11,853 nucleotides of DNA from Prolixibacteraceae bacterium (GCA_003516705.1 DPCJ01000001.1:1-11853), one strand, 5' to 3'; numbered from the stretch's first letter, positions 1-7,576 are shown. Program-made: numbers and translations. The notes: generated by a model not told the origin, from the letters alone.

Positions 1-1
1 A

Positions 2-409
2 GATATCGACATTGCTAAAAAAGCATGTGCAGCTGGGGTGGTTTTCGGGCTGCTTAAAAAAGAGAATCAGATTGATATTGAAAACACCCGCCTGCTTGCT
101 GAATACGCGCAACCGCTGCCCGCAACTTTTCATAAAGCCATCGATTTGTTGGAAAATCCGGTTGAAGGAGCAAGAATTCTTACTGAAGTTCCCGGAATAA
201 CGCGGATTCTGACTTCGGGTGGAAAAGCAACAGCTTTTGAAGGAAGAACCATAATCAGAGAAATGATAAAAACTACAGATGGAAAAATTACAATTCTGGT
301 GGCAGGGAAGGTTTTAGATTCAAATGTTGAAGAAATTCAAAAACTTACCGGCGCGACTGAATTTCATGGCAAAAGGATTGTTGGCGATTTAACTTCTTCC
401 TATTCCTGA
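2..409 (+). CDS. cutC: Copper homeostasis protein CutC, C-terminal part (5' end outside window)
   Basis: The reading frame is open from the first bases of the window and encodes the last 135 residues of a protein that is usually about 240 residues long. It reads like the C-terminal half of CutC, a TIM-barrel protein: VVFGLL, then the segment TFHKAIDLLENP (the family's FHRAFD region), then RILTSGGKATAFEG (the family's RVLTSG strand), and a late EFHGKRI segment where the family has E-(V/F)-H. CutC was named for copper tolerance in E. coli; its biochemical activity is not settled, and a direct copper role has been disputed. The fucosidase gene begins 59 bases downstream on the same strand and I see no terminator between them, so cotranscription is possible. 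Confidence 0.87.
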   Translation, partial: DIDIAKKACAAGVVFGLLKKENQIDIENTRLLAEYAQPLPATFHKAIDLLENPVEGARILTEVPGITRILTSGGKATAFEGRTIIREMIKTTDGKITILVAGKVLDSNVEEIQKLTGATEFHGKRIVGDLTSSYS

Positions 410-468
410 TAAAACCGGTGTCCTGAAAAAATTCTCAATACTTAAAAACAATAATCATAATACAGACT

Positions 469-1971
469 ATGAAAAAAATTATCGCTTTTCTCCCAATTCT
501 TTTTGTGCTGATAGCCAATGCACAATACGAACATGAAGTTACTGACTATGTTTGGCCAACCGACGAAAAAGTATTACAAAAGCTGGAAGACTGGCAGGAT
601 TTGAAGTTTGGGTTGCTGATGCACTGGGGCGCTTACAGCCAGTGGGGAATTGTTGAGTCGTGGTCGATTTGCCCTGAAGATTACGGCTGGTGCGAACGCA
701 AAAAAGGCTCAAATCCCGACGACTATTTCACCTACAAAAAAGAGTACGAGAACCTGAAACTGAGTTTCAACCCAATAAATTTTGAACCCGAAAAATGGGC
801 GGCAGCGGCTAAAAATGCAGGCATGAAATACGTGGTTTTCACCACCAAACACCACGATGGTTTTTGCATGTTCGACTCGAAATACACCGATTACAAAATC
901 ACTTCGAAAGAAACCCCATTCAGTGTAAACCCGCAAGCCAATGTTACAAAAGAGATTTTTGACGCTTTCCGAGCCGAAGGATTGTGGGCAGGCGCTTACT
1001 TTTCGAAACCAGACTGGCACAGCGAATATTACTGGGATCCCAAATTCCCGCCACTCGACAGAAACGTAAATTACGACCCGGCAGAGTACCCCGAAAAATG
1101 GGAAAAATTTGTTCAGTTTACCCAAAACCAAATAATGGAGCTGATGAGCGATTATGGGAAAATCGATATTCTTTGGCTCGATGGTGGCTGGGTGTCTAAA
1201 AAACCCGATGGCATTTACGAAAGCGCTTACGCAGCGAAACTCAGCGAAACAAAAACCGGGTTTATCAAAAACCGAATTGTGAATCAGGACATCCGCATGA
1301 GTGAACTGGCTGCAAAAGCCCGTGAAAAACAACCCGGCTTAATAGTGGTTGACCGTGCGGTTAAAGGGCCGAACCAGAATTACCTCACTCCTGAAAACCG
1401 GGTTCCTGAAACACAACTCCCATACCCCTGGGAATCGTGTATTATTGCCGGCGGTGGCTGGGCATGGGTTCCCGATCCACAATTTATGACACCCAAACAG
1501 GCCATTCACATGCTAATCGATATTGTTGCCAAAGGCGGAAACCTGCTTTACAATATCGGCCCGGCACCTGATGGAACATGGCCCGAAGAAGCATACCAAC
1601 TACTTGACGAAATGGGGAAATGGATAAACGTAAACGGAGAAGCCATTTATTCAACCCAAGCAATTTCGCCATTTAAAACCGATAATATTTGCCTCACCCA
1701 ACAAAAAGATACAAAAGCAGTTTATGCAATTTTTCTGGAGCAGGGTGATGGTATCGCTTCAAGCGATGCTATCACTAATAAAGTACCTGCTTCTTTTACA
1801 GTAAAAGGGGTTTTTGCTGATTCCGGTGCAAAAGTGAACCTGTTGGGCACAAATGAAAACCTGAAGTGGGAAAACACTGCGGAAGGCGTAAAAATATCGG
1901 TTCCTGAAAAAATCAGAAAAAATCTGCCATGCGAACTTGCGTGGTCGTTCAGAATTTCGGCAGTAAAATAA
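469..1971 (+). CDS. Secreted GH29 alpha-L-fucosidase
   Basis: A 500-residue protein with an N-terminal signal peptide of about 18 residues (MKK, a hydrophobic core, cleavage near ANA-QY). There is no lipobox cysteine, so it is probably periplasmic or secreted. The GH29 barrel is easy to follow: FGLLMHWGAYSQWG at 47-60, VVFTTKHHDGF at 122-132 and LWLDGG at 235-240. Asp238 sits where the family's catalytic nucleophile lies. The typical end of the catalytic domain is NIGPAPDGTWP followed by GEAIYST. A short beta-rich C-terminal domain follows. GH29 enzymes remove terminal alpha-L-fucose from glycans such as algal, plant or mucin sugars. I cannot assign linkage preference or a GH29 subfamily by eye, and the acid/base residue is not obvious. 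No SusC/SusD pair or other glycosidase lies nearby, so it is an orphan in this window. It ends at a hairpin terminator. Confidence 0.93.
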   Translation: MKKIIAFLPILFVLIANAQYEHEVTDYVWPTDEKVLQKLEDWQDLKFGLLMHWGAYSQWGIVESWSICPEDYGWCERKKGSNPDDYFTYKKEYENLKLSFNPINFEPEKWAAAAKNAGMKYVVFTTKHHDGFCMFDSKYTDYKITSKETPFSVNPQANVTKEIFDAFRAEGLWAGAYFSKPDWHSEYYWDPKFPPLDRNVNYDPAEYPEKWEKFVQFTQNQIMELMSDYGKIDILWLDGGWVSKKPDGIYESAYAAKLSETKTGFIKNRIVNQDIRMSELAAKAREKQPGLIVVDRAVKGPNQNYLTPENRVPETQLPYPWESCIIAGGGWAWVPDPQFMTPKQAIHMLIDIVAKGGNLLYNIGPAPDGTWPEEAYQLLDEMGKWINVNGEAIYSTQAISPFKTDNICLTQQKDTKAVYAIFLEQGDGIASSDAITNKVPASFTVKGVFADSGAKVNLLGTNENLKWENTAEGVKISVPEKIRKNLPCELAWSFRISAVK

Positions 1972-2006
1972 AGCAGCCAGCTAACATATTTCTGTTTATA
2001 ACTTCG

Positions 2007-2036
2007 GGCCGGCACTCACAGTTGCTGGCCTTTTTC
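2007..2036 (+). terminator. Rho-independent terminator after the fucosidase gene
   Basis: The arms ggccggca (2007-2014) and tgctggcc (2023-2030) form an 8-bp stem with one G-U pair and an 8-base loop. A run of five T follows directly. It lies 35 bases after the fucosidase stop codon and ahead of the next gene's start, so it separates the two. Confidence 0.8.
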
Positions 2037-2074
2037 ATTTTAATTTGCCCGGCAATTACGCGAAAACAATACCA

Positions 2075-2830
2075 ATGGGAGAGATTACCGAATTACTGAG
2101 CAGGGCGAAAAACAGGAGGAGAAAAAAAATCAGGCTGAAAAAAACGGTAAAAACAAAGCTTTATCTGGCAGGTGGAGCACTTCTTGCACTGATTCTTGCG
2201 ATAATAATTATTCCACGTTTCATTGGCAGCAGCGACGGTGAAAAACCTGAAGTAATTAAATCTGTCGGGACAATCAGGGTCGATTATTTTAAAGATTTAA
2301 ATGCGGCCCACTTAAAATATGCCAAAGCAAACGGCATTAAAGGGTTTAAATCGAACAAAGAATTTAAAGAACAAATTGGTGATTTGGTGGACGACGACGA
2401 ACTGGTGGAAATTGAAACCTGCAAATATTATGTTGTGGATAAACTCACGCATTCGCACCCGTATCTCACGCCTGATGCAGCCGAATTGCTTGACGATATT
2501 GGCAAACGTTTTCAGGAAAAACTTGAAGAACACGACCTGAAAAAAAGATACTACCAGGTAACTTCATTACTTCGCACCGGTGAAAGTCAGCGTGGATTAA
2601 GCCGCTCGAATGTAAATGCCACTTCCAACTCTTCCCATTTATATGGAACAACTTTCGACATAACTTATGCACGGGTTTTTACAAAACCAAGGTTGCAGAA
2701 GAGTGCCGAAATTGCTGATGGCCCGGCAATCCGCCTGCTTTCTGAAGCGATTGGCGAACTCAGAAAAGAAGGCCGTTGCGTGGTGGTGACCGAGCGAAAA
2801 GAACGGTGTTTTCACATTACGGTAAAATAA
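2075..2830 (+). CDS. DUF5715 family protein, membrane-anchored, M15-peptidase-like
   Basis: I prefer the ATG at 2075 (251 residues) to an in-frame TTG at 2045, because the TTG lies only 9 bases after the T-run of the preceding terminator. Residues 1-27 are very basic (NRRRKKIRLKK), and residues about 28-50 form one membrane segment, so most of the protein should face the periplasm. The C-terminal half carries SLLRTGESQRGL, then NVNATSNSSHLYGTTFDITY, and ends in CFHITVK. The SxHxxGxxxD element (His188, Asp195) together with a final His (His247) and a nearby Glu (Glu240) resembles the zinc-ligand layout of M15 D-Ala-D-Ala peptidases (SxHxxGxAxD, then E and HxH). That points to a cell-wall role. 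The DUF5715 call rests on my recognition of the motif pattern, and the peptidase activity is inference. Confidence 0.72.
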   Translation: MGEITELLSRAKNRRRKKIRLKKTVKTKLYLAGGALLALILAIIIIPRFIGSSDGEKPEVIKSVGTIRVDYFKDLNAAHLKYAKANGIKGFKSNKEFKEQIGDLVDDDELVEIETCKYYVVDKLTHSHPYLTPDAAELLDDIGKRFQEKLEEHDLKKRYYQVTSLLRTGESQRGLSRSNVNATSNSSHLYGTTFDITYARVFTKPRLQKSAEIADGPAIRLLSEAIGELRKEGRCVVVTERKERCFHITVK

Positions 2831-2862
2831 TGCTATATTGCTACAATGCTATAATGCTTAAA
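2831..2862. repeat. Four-copy 8-bp tandem repeat (TGCTAtan)
   Basis: Directly after the stop codon of the DUF5715 gene the sequence reads TGCTATAT, TGCTACAA, TGCTATAA, TGCTTAAA: four consecutive 8-base units, each starting with TGCT. The units sit in the 91-base gap between two convergent genes, so they do not look like promoter elements. The function is unknown and it may be only a simple low-copy repeat. Confidence 0.55.
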
Positions 2863-2921
2863 TACAAGAATTAAAACACGATGTGATAACGCGTTGATAA
2901 ACTGAAAATTAACACAGAATT

Positions 2922-3998
2922 TTAAACTCGTATGAAGTGTTTTGAATCACCCCAGGCATTAAAACCAATTTCGAAACCCGCATCTTTAATTTTTTCTGAC
3001 AGGGTGTTGCTGGTTATTTCAGCATTCTCATCAGTACAGGGTTTGCCATTGTATAACAAATATGAAGCCCTGTAATCGACCGGTGTAATGTTGGGCATTA
3101 CAATATTGGCACCGGCATTCAGCGCTTTTATTCTTCCATCGGTGTCAATCGTTTGCAACGCAGTTGAGGCAGCAATATTAATGTCGGGCATCATCAGCCG
3201 TAACACAGCAATCATTCTCAAAGCCAGTTCAAACCGGGTTTGAAGCGGCATCAGCAAATCCCTGAATTTAAATAACGGCGTATTTTCATGCTCAATGTAC
3301 GGTCCCATGCCGCACATATCAATGTCGAGTTGTTTAAAAAACAATAAGTCATTGGCCAAATCATCAATGGTTTGAAAAGGAAGTCCGATCATAACCCCGG
3401 TTCCAAGTTGATAACCCGTTTCACGCAGAAAATGTAACGCCTCAATGCGCTTCTCAAACGAATGTTTTTTGTTGTTTGGGTGAATTATGTAGTACAATTT
3501 ACGATTTGAAGATTCGATACGTAACAGGTAGCGATGCGCTCCGCTTTCGAACCAGCGTTGATAAGTTTCGCGGGTTTGTTCGCCGCAACTCAAAGTAATT
3601 CCCAGTTCGTTATTCGAAAGCTGCTTAATTTTTCGCAGCAGATCGTCAACCCTTTTTACAAATGCATTTGTCTCAATTTCGCCCGATTGCAGCACTACCG
3701 AGCCAAACTTGTTTTCCCAGGCAAAATGGCAGGCATCCAGAATTTCTTTGTCGGTGGCATTGTACCTGATAACTTTCTGGTTACTTTTTCTGATACCGCA
3801 ATACAAACAATCTTTTGAACAGATATTCGAAAACTCAACCAATCCGCGGAAATGAATATGATTCCCGATATTTTCTGATGTAACTAATCGTGCTTTTTTT
3901 AACAATAAATCATGTTCAGCACCTTGCAACTGCAATAAAGCAGCAATATCACCGTCAGTAAAATTGTTTTGGTTCAATATTTCACTCCATGCTTTCAT
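2922..3998 (-). CDS. hydE: [FeFe]-hydrogenase maturase HydE (radical SAM)
   Basis: A 358-residue radical-SAM enzyme of the usual HydE length (about 350). The ATG at 3998 gives MKAWSEIL; the longer open frame begins at a TTG and adds nine residues I do not trust. The [4Fe-4S] motif is CSKDCLYC (Cys60, Cys64, Cys67) after the strand HFRGLVEFSNI. A GMGPYIEHENTPL segment and the C-terminal NITPVDYRASYLLYNGKPC are characteristic of HydE. HydE works in the cytoplasm with HydG and HydF, acting on the iron-cysteine-CO/CN synthon made by HydG during assembly of the H-cluster's 2Fe unit. The second C-terminal cluster site known from the Thermotoga enzyme is not evident: no CX7CX2C group is seen near the end. 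The gene is divergent from hydG, which supports the identity over the related biotin synthase BioB. It converges on the DUF5715 gene. Confidence 0.93.
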   Translation of the reverse strand: MKAWSEILNQNNFTDGDIAALLQLQGAEHDLLLKKARLVTSENIGNHIHFRGLVEFSNICSKDCLYCGIRKSNQKVIRYNATDKEILDACHFAWENKFGSVVLQSGEIETNAFVKRVDDLLRKIKQLSNNELGITLSCGEQTRETYQRWFESGAHRYLLRIESSNRKLYYIIHPNNKKHSFEKRIEALHFLRETGYQLGTGVMIGLPFQTIDDLANDLLFFKQLDIDMCGMGPYIEHENTPLFKFRDLLMPLQTRFELALRMIAVLRLMMPDINIAASTALQTIDTDGRIKALNAGANIVMPNITPVDYRASYLLYNGKPCTDENAEITSNTLSEKIKDAGFEIGFNAWGDSKHFIRV

Positions 3999-4142
3999 CT
4001 CACAAAAATAACAGTTCAAAGCCAATACGATTCACCCTTTTTTATATTCAACAACATAAAAACATACGCACATTTGTCATCATGTTGTAAAAAATTTACC
4101 CGTAATTTAAGGGTCGAAAATAACCACGTAAAAACTACAATC
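3999..4142. promoter_or_regulatory. Divergent hydE/hydG intergenic region
   Basis: This 144-base gap separates the start codons of the divergent hydE (-) and hydG (+) genes and must carry the promoters of both. It is AT-rich. I could not find a convincing pair of Bacteroidota -33/-7 elements for either gene: one TAnnTTTG-like box at 4003-4010 on the minus strand is too close to the hydE ATG and lacks a -33 partner. No clear operator palindrome was seen. Confidence 0.45.
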
Positions 4143-5540
4143 ATGTATAATATTCAGGCTGATTTTATTGATGAGCAAAAAGTTTGGGATGTGCTTGCTG
4201 AAAACAAAAATCCTGATTTTGCTAAAATCCGCGAAGTACTTACCAAAGCAACTGAAATGAAAGGTCTCGATCTTGCCGATGTGGCAGTACTCACCAACAT
4301 CAGCGACCCTGGTATGCTTGCAGAACTTTTTGATACAGCCAATCAGGTAAAAGAAACCATTTATGGGAAGCGATTAGTAATTTTTGCCCCGTTGTATATT
4401 TCCAACCTGTGTGCAAACGAGTGTTTATATTGCGCGTTCAGGGCAACGAACAAAGATATTATAAGAAATTCACTTTCGCAGAAGCAGATTGCAAAAGAAG
4501 TTGAAGTACTTATAAAACAAGGACATAAAAGGGTTTTGATGGTAGCCGGCGAGTCGTATCCGAACCAGGGATTTCAGTATGTTCTCGATTCGATTAAAAC
4601 TATTTACAGTGTAAAATCGGGGCACGGCGAAATTCGTAGGGTGAACGTAAACATTGCACCGCTGTCAACCGATGAATTCAGGTTACTGAAAGAAGCCGGA
4701 ATCGGGACTTACCAGATTTTTCAGGAAACCTATCACAGAGAAACTTACAGTAAAGTTCATCTTGGCGGTAAAAAACGCGATTACAACTGGCGTGCATGGT
4801 CGCTGCACCGCGCAATGGAGGCTGGAATTGATGATGTGGGCATCGGTGTTTTGTTTGGCCTTTTCGATTACAGGTTCGAGATTCTGGCCATGATGCAGCA
4901 CATTTTCGAGCTCGAAAAACAATTTGGCGTCGGACCACATACGATTAGTGTTCCCCGGCTCGAGCCCGCCACAAATAGTAGTCTGGCTTCTCAACCACCC
5001 TTTCCAGTTTCCGACATCGACTTTCGCAAGCTTGTGGCAATTATCAGGCTGGCAGTTCCTTACACCGGAATCATTATGTCAACGCGCGAAACTGCAAATA
5101 TGCGGCGCGAAACTTTTGCCTTGGGCGTGAGCCAGATTTCGGCCGGTAGCCGCACCAACCCCGGAGGTTACGAAGAAGAAACAGAAAACGACCCCTCGGG
5201 TCAGTTCAGTCTTGGTGACCACCGTCCGTTGGATGAAGTAATTCGAGATGTGGCATCAATGGGTTATATCCCATCGTTTTGTACAGCATGTTACCGGCTG
5301 GGCCGCACCGGTCATGATTTTATGGACCTTGCAAAACCCGGCGACATTAAACTGCATTGTGCACCAAATGCTTTGTCGTCGTTTAAAGAGTATTTAAAAA
5401 ATTACGCTAAACCCGAAACTGTAAATATCGGCAACGAACTCATCAGTAAAACAATTTCAGAAATGAGTGGCATTGCGCGCCAACGTGCCGAAAAATTAGT
5501 TCAGCGGGTTGAGGAAGGAAAAGATGATGTTTATTGCTGA
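4143..5540 (+). CDS. hydG: [FeFe]-hydrogenase maturase HydG (tyrosine lyase, radical SAM)
   Basis: A 465-residue protein starting at the ATG at 4143; the longer open frame upstream runs back through the hydE start region and is not credible. The radical-SAM motif is CANECLYC (Cys90, Cys94, Cys97). The C-terminal motif FCTACYRLGRTGHDF ... LHCAPN supplies Cys380, Cys383 and Cys406, an exact CX2CX22C pattern. This is the diagnostic site in HydG for the auxiliary cluster and its labile dangler iron. HydG cleaves tyrosine to p-cresol, CO and cyanide and builds an Fe(CO)2(CN)-cysteine synthon for the H-cluster. The auxiliary motif and the neighbouring hydE and hydF genes separate it from the related thiamine enzyme ThiH. 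The stop codon lies just downstream of the -33 element of the hicBA promoter. Confidence 0.97.
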   Translation: MYNIQADFIDEQKVWDVLAENKNPDFAKIREVLTKATEMKGLDLADVAVLTNISDPGMLAELFDTANQVKETIYGKRLVIFAPLYISNLCANECLYCAFRATNKDIIRNSLSQKQIAKEVEVLIKQGHKRVLMVAGESYPNQGFQYVLDSIKTIYSVKSGHGEIRRVNVNIAPLSTDEFRLLKEAGIGTYQIFQETYHRETYSKVHLGGKKRDYNWRAWSLHRAMEAGIDDVGIGVLFGLFDYRFEILAMMQHIFELEKQFGVGPHTISVPRLEPATNSSLASQPPFPVSDIDFRKLVAIIRLAVPYTGIIMSTRETANMRRETFALGVSQISAGSRTNPGGYEEETENDPSGQFSLGDHRPLDEVIRDVASMGYIPSFCTACYRLGRTGHDFMDLAKPGDIKLHCAPNALSSFKEYLKNYAKPETVNIGNELISKTISEMSGIARQRAEKLVQRVEEGKDDVYC

Positions 5541-5564
5541 AAAAGAAAAGGTTTCTTAATTTTG
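5534..5564 (+). promoter_or_regulatory. Bacteroidota-type promoter for hicBA
   Basis: A TTG at 5534-5536 and a perfect TAnnTTTG box (TAATTTTG, 5557-5564) are separated by 20 bases, matching the -33/-7 consensus of Bacteroidota. The -33 element lies inside the last codons of hydG. The expected start of transcription is about 10 bases before the hicB ATG, so the leader would be very short. This suggests that hicBA is transcribed independently of hydG. Confidence 0.65.
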
Positions 5565-5580
5565 AGAAAAATCTTTTAAT

Positions 5581-5769
5581 ATGGAATTAAAATTCAAATA
5601 TTGGAAAGACAACAATTTCTGGGTTGGATACCTCGAGTTATTTCCAGACTACTGGACGCAAGGCAAAGATGAAGATGAACTTCAGGAAAATCTTCGTGAG
5701 TTATATGTTGAATTAACAAGCGGAGAACTCCCGAATCCAATAAAACAAGGTATTTTGAAAATCGCATGA
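5581..5769 (+). CDS. hicB: HicB family antitoxin, short form
   Basis: A 62-residue protein with the HicB signature: a two-stranded start (KFKYWKDNNFWVGYLELFPDYWTQG) and the helix DEDELQENLRELYVELTSGELPNP. It should fold as the partial RNase-H-like HicB domain and neutralise the HicA toxin encoded next. Many HicB antitoxins have 110-150 residues with a C-terminal HTH or ribbon-helix-helix DNA-binding domain. Here the protein ends about where the HicB domain ends, so autoregulation by its own DNA binding is not obvious. The antitoxin gene comes first, and its stop codon overlaps the hicA start in an ATGA. I see no recognisable Shine-Dalgarno sequence. Confidence 0.82.
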   Translation: MELKFKYWKDNNFWVGYLELFPDYWTQGKDEDELQENLRELYVELTSGELPNPIKQGILKIA

Positions 5770-5945
5770 AGCGTCGGAAACTAATTGTCACACTTGAAAT
5801 GATGGGTTGCAAATTAATTCGTCATGGAAGTAATCACGACTGGTACCAAAACCCAAGAACCAGATTTTTTCAGCCTGTCCCAAGGCATCCAGACATCAGC
5901 GAAAGATTAGCAAAACAAATCATCAAAAAACTGCAAAACGATTAG
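5766..5945 (+). CDS. hicA: HicA family toxin (mRNA interferase)
   Basis: A 59-residue protein beginning at the ATG that overlaps the hicB stop by four bases (ATGA). It reads MKRRKLIVTLEMMGCKLIRH, then GSNHDWYQNP, then VPRHPDISERLAKQIIKKL. This is the compact double-stranded-RNA-binding-like fold of HicA: an N-terminal helix with 'GCxLxRxGSNH' and a closing helix after VPRH. His24 in GSNH is the conserved catalytic residue of this RNA-cleaving family, and it is present, so the toxin looks intact. The length matches the family, which runs about 55-80 residues. The tight coupling to hicB implies translational coupling of the pair. The next gene (aspA) starts 48 bases downstream. Confidence 0.87.
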   Translation: MKRRKLIVTLEMMGCKLIRHGSNHDWYQNPRTRFFQPVPRHPDISERLAKQIIKKLQND

Positions 5946-5993
5946 TTTTTCGAAATCTCATGATAATTAAAATAATTACTGCCAAATAACGAA

Positions 5994-7394
5994 ATGACCA
6001 TGCAATTTCGCATCGAATCAGACTTTTTAGGAGAAAAGAAAATACCTGCCGAAGTACTTTGGGGTATTCACACTGCCCGGGCTTTGGAGAACTTCCCCTT
6101 GTCGGGGAAAAAAGTTCATCCTGAATTAATTAAAGCATATGGCGAAGTAAAACTTGCATGTGCCCAAACAAACATCAGATTGGGCTTTTTAAATGAATTT
6201 ACCGGAAAAAGTGAAGCTATTGAAAAAGCTTGTCTCGAAATGAGCCGCGGACTGCTTTCAGAACATATTCTTGTTGATGCTTTGCAGGGTGGAGCCGGAA
6301 CCTCAACAAACATGAATGTGAATGAGGTAATTGCCAACAGTGCACTTCAGATTTTTGGGAAACTGCCCGGAAGTTATGATTTGATTTCGCCACTCAACGA
6401 TATCAACCTTCACCAATCGACGAACGACACCTACCCTACTGCACTTAAAATTGCGGCAATCCGGTTGCTCAGGGAACTCGAAAAAAACGTGCTTGGACTA
6501 CAGGAAGCATTTCAACAAAAAGAGAAGGAATTTGCACACATTGTTAAGATTGGGAGAACCCAATTACAGGATGCTGTGCTTACAACGCTTGGCCGAGAGA
6601 TGGCCGCGTATGCCGAAGCATTTAACCGCGATCGCTGGCGGATTTATAAATGTGAAGAACGGTTGCGGGTGGTAAATTTGGGCGGAACAGCCATCGGGAC
6701 CGGGCTGGGCGCTCCTCGTCAGTTTATATTCAGGGTAGTTGATTGCCTTGGGGAAAATACAGGAATAGGGCTGGCCCGGGCCGAAAACCTGGTGGAGAAC
6801 ACCCAAAACACCGATGTTTTTATTGAAGTTTCGGGAATTATTAAGGCATGTACATCAAACTTATTTAAAATCAGCAATGACCTCAGATTACTTTCAAGCG
6901 GCCCCGACGCTGGTTTTGGAGAAATAAACCTTCCGCAGTTGCAAGCCGGTTCGTCAATTATGCCCGGAAAAATAAATCCTGTAATTCCTGAAGCAGTTGC
7001 CCAGTGCGCTCTTCAGGTTATGGGAAACGATGTAATTATATCACAGGCATGCAGTTCCGGAAACCTCGAACTGAACCAGTTTATGCCGCTTATTGCCAAT
7101 GCTTTACTCGAAAGTCTTGCTTTATTAAATAACGCTTCAATCGTTTTAAATACACATTGTGTTACAGGCATAACCGCGAATACCGAGATTTGCAAAAAAA
7201 ATACAGACAACTCCACTGCTACCATTACAGCACTAATTACAAAAATCGGGTATTACAAAGCTTCAGAAATTGCTGCTCTGGCACGCAAAAATTCATTTAC
7301 AATAAAAGAAGCCGCCATTCAATCGGGATTCATTACTGAAAAAGAGTATGAAGAACTAACATCAGCAGAAGCAGTTTGCAGGCTGGGGATCTGA
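5994..7394 (+). CDS. aspA: Aspartate ammonia-lyase (aspartase)
   Basis: A 466-residue enzyme of the aspartase/fumarase superfamily that converts L-aspartate to fumarate and ammonia in the cytoplasm. Landmarks are GGAGTSTNMNVNEV (99-112), NDINLHQSTNDTYPT (135-149), GRTQLQDAV (187-195) and the family signature GSSIMPGKINPV (319-330), whose Ser321 lies at the catalytic base position. NDIN before the QSTND motif, and TQ at 189-190, follow E. coli AspA rather than class II fumarase, which has NDHVN and TH. Length agrees with the family (about 465-480). The start could also be the second ATG at 6000. Placement between hydG and hydF fits my recollection that aspA-like genes are often found with hyd maturation genes in anaerobes, where a role in supplying ammonia for the H-cluster bridge has been suggested. 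That role is inference here; aspartate catabolism is the plain alternative. Confidence 0.88.
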   Translation: MTMQFRIESDFLGEKKIPAEVLWGIHTARALENFPLSGKKVHPELIKAYGEVKLACAQTNIRLGFLNEFTGKSEAIEKACLEMSRGLLSEHILVDALQGGAGTSTNMNVNEVIANSALQIFGKLPGSYDLISPLNDINLHQSTNDTYPTALKIAAIRLLRELEKNVLGLQEAFQQKEKEFAHIVKIGRTQLQDAVLTTLGREMAAYAEAFNRDRWRIYKCEERLRVVNLGGTAIGTGLGAPRQFIFRVVDCLGENTGIGLARAENLVENTQNTDVFIEVSGIIKACTSNLFKISNDLRLLSSGPDAGFGEINLPQLQAGSSIMPGKINPVIPEAVAQCALQVMGNDVIISQACSSGNLELNQFMPLIANALLESLALLNNASIVLNTHCVTGITANTEICKKNTDNSTATITALITKIGYYKASEIAALARKNSFTIKEAAIQSGFITEKEYEELTSAEAVCRLGI

Positions 7395-7576
7395 GTTCTG
7401 AGTCATTTTAAAAATCATTAACAATTTCACAACACCCTGTTTAACTGTATTTTATATTATATATTTAAAATAAATACTAATTTATCTTTATTTTTATTTT
7501 GAAATTATTTTAATTGTATGTATTATTGAAATGAAATTAATATTAAAAGATTTTTATAACTTTAAATTTAAAAACC
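7395..7576. other. AT-rich intergenic region upstream of the first cysteine-rich gene
   Basis: A very AT-rich gap of 182 bases between aspA and the small exported protein. It probably contains the promoter of the latter. Near-matches to the -7 box (for example TATTTTG at 7495-7501 and TAACTTTA at 7557-7564) lack a properly spaced TTG or lie too close to the ATG, so I do not assign one. No gene or clear hairpin is visible. Confidence 0.5.

Noticed and set aside
709..1332. Long minus-strand open frame of 207 codons inside the fucosidase gene
   Set aside because: It lies entirely within a gene with clear GH29 motifs. The translation is Phe/Val/Cys-rich without family resemblance, as expected for an antisense shadow.
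4003..4010. TATTTTTG box on the minus strand as a hydE promoter
   Set aside because: It matches TAnnTTTG but is only a few bases from the hydE ATG, and no TTG lies 19-21 bases upstream.
3999..4025. N-terminal extension of hydE by nine codons from a TTG
   Set aside because: It would begin with a rare start codon and adds MALNCYFCE, which has no counterpart I know in HydE. The ATG at 3998 is preferred.
3969..4142. N-terminal extension of hydG by 58 codons
   Set aside because: The extension overlaps the start of divergent hydE and does not resemble HydG. The ATG at 4143 gives a normal-length protein.
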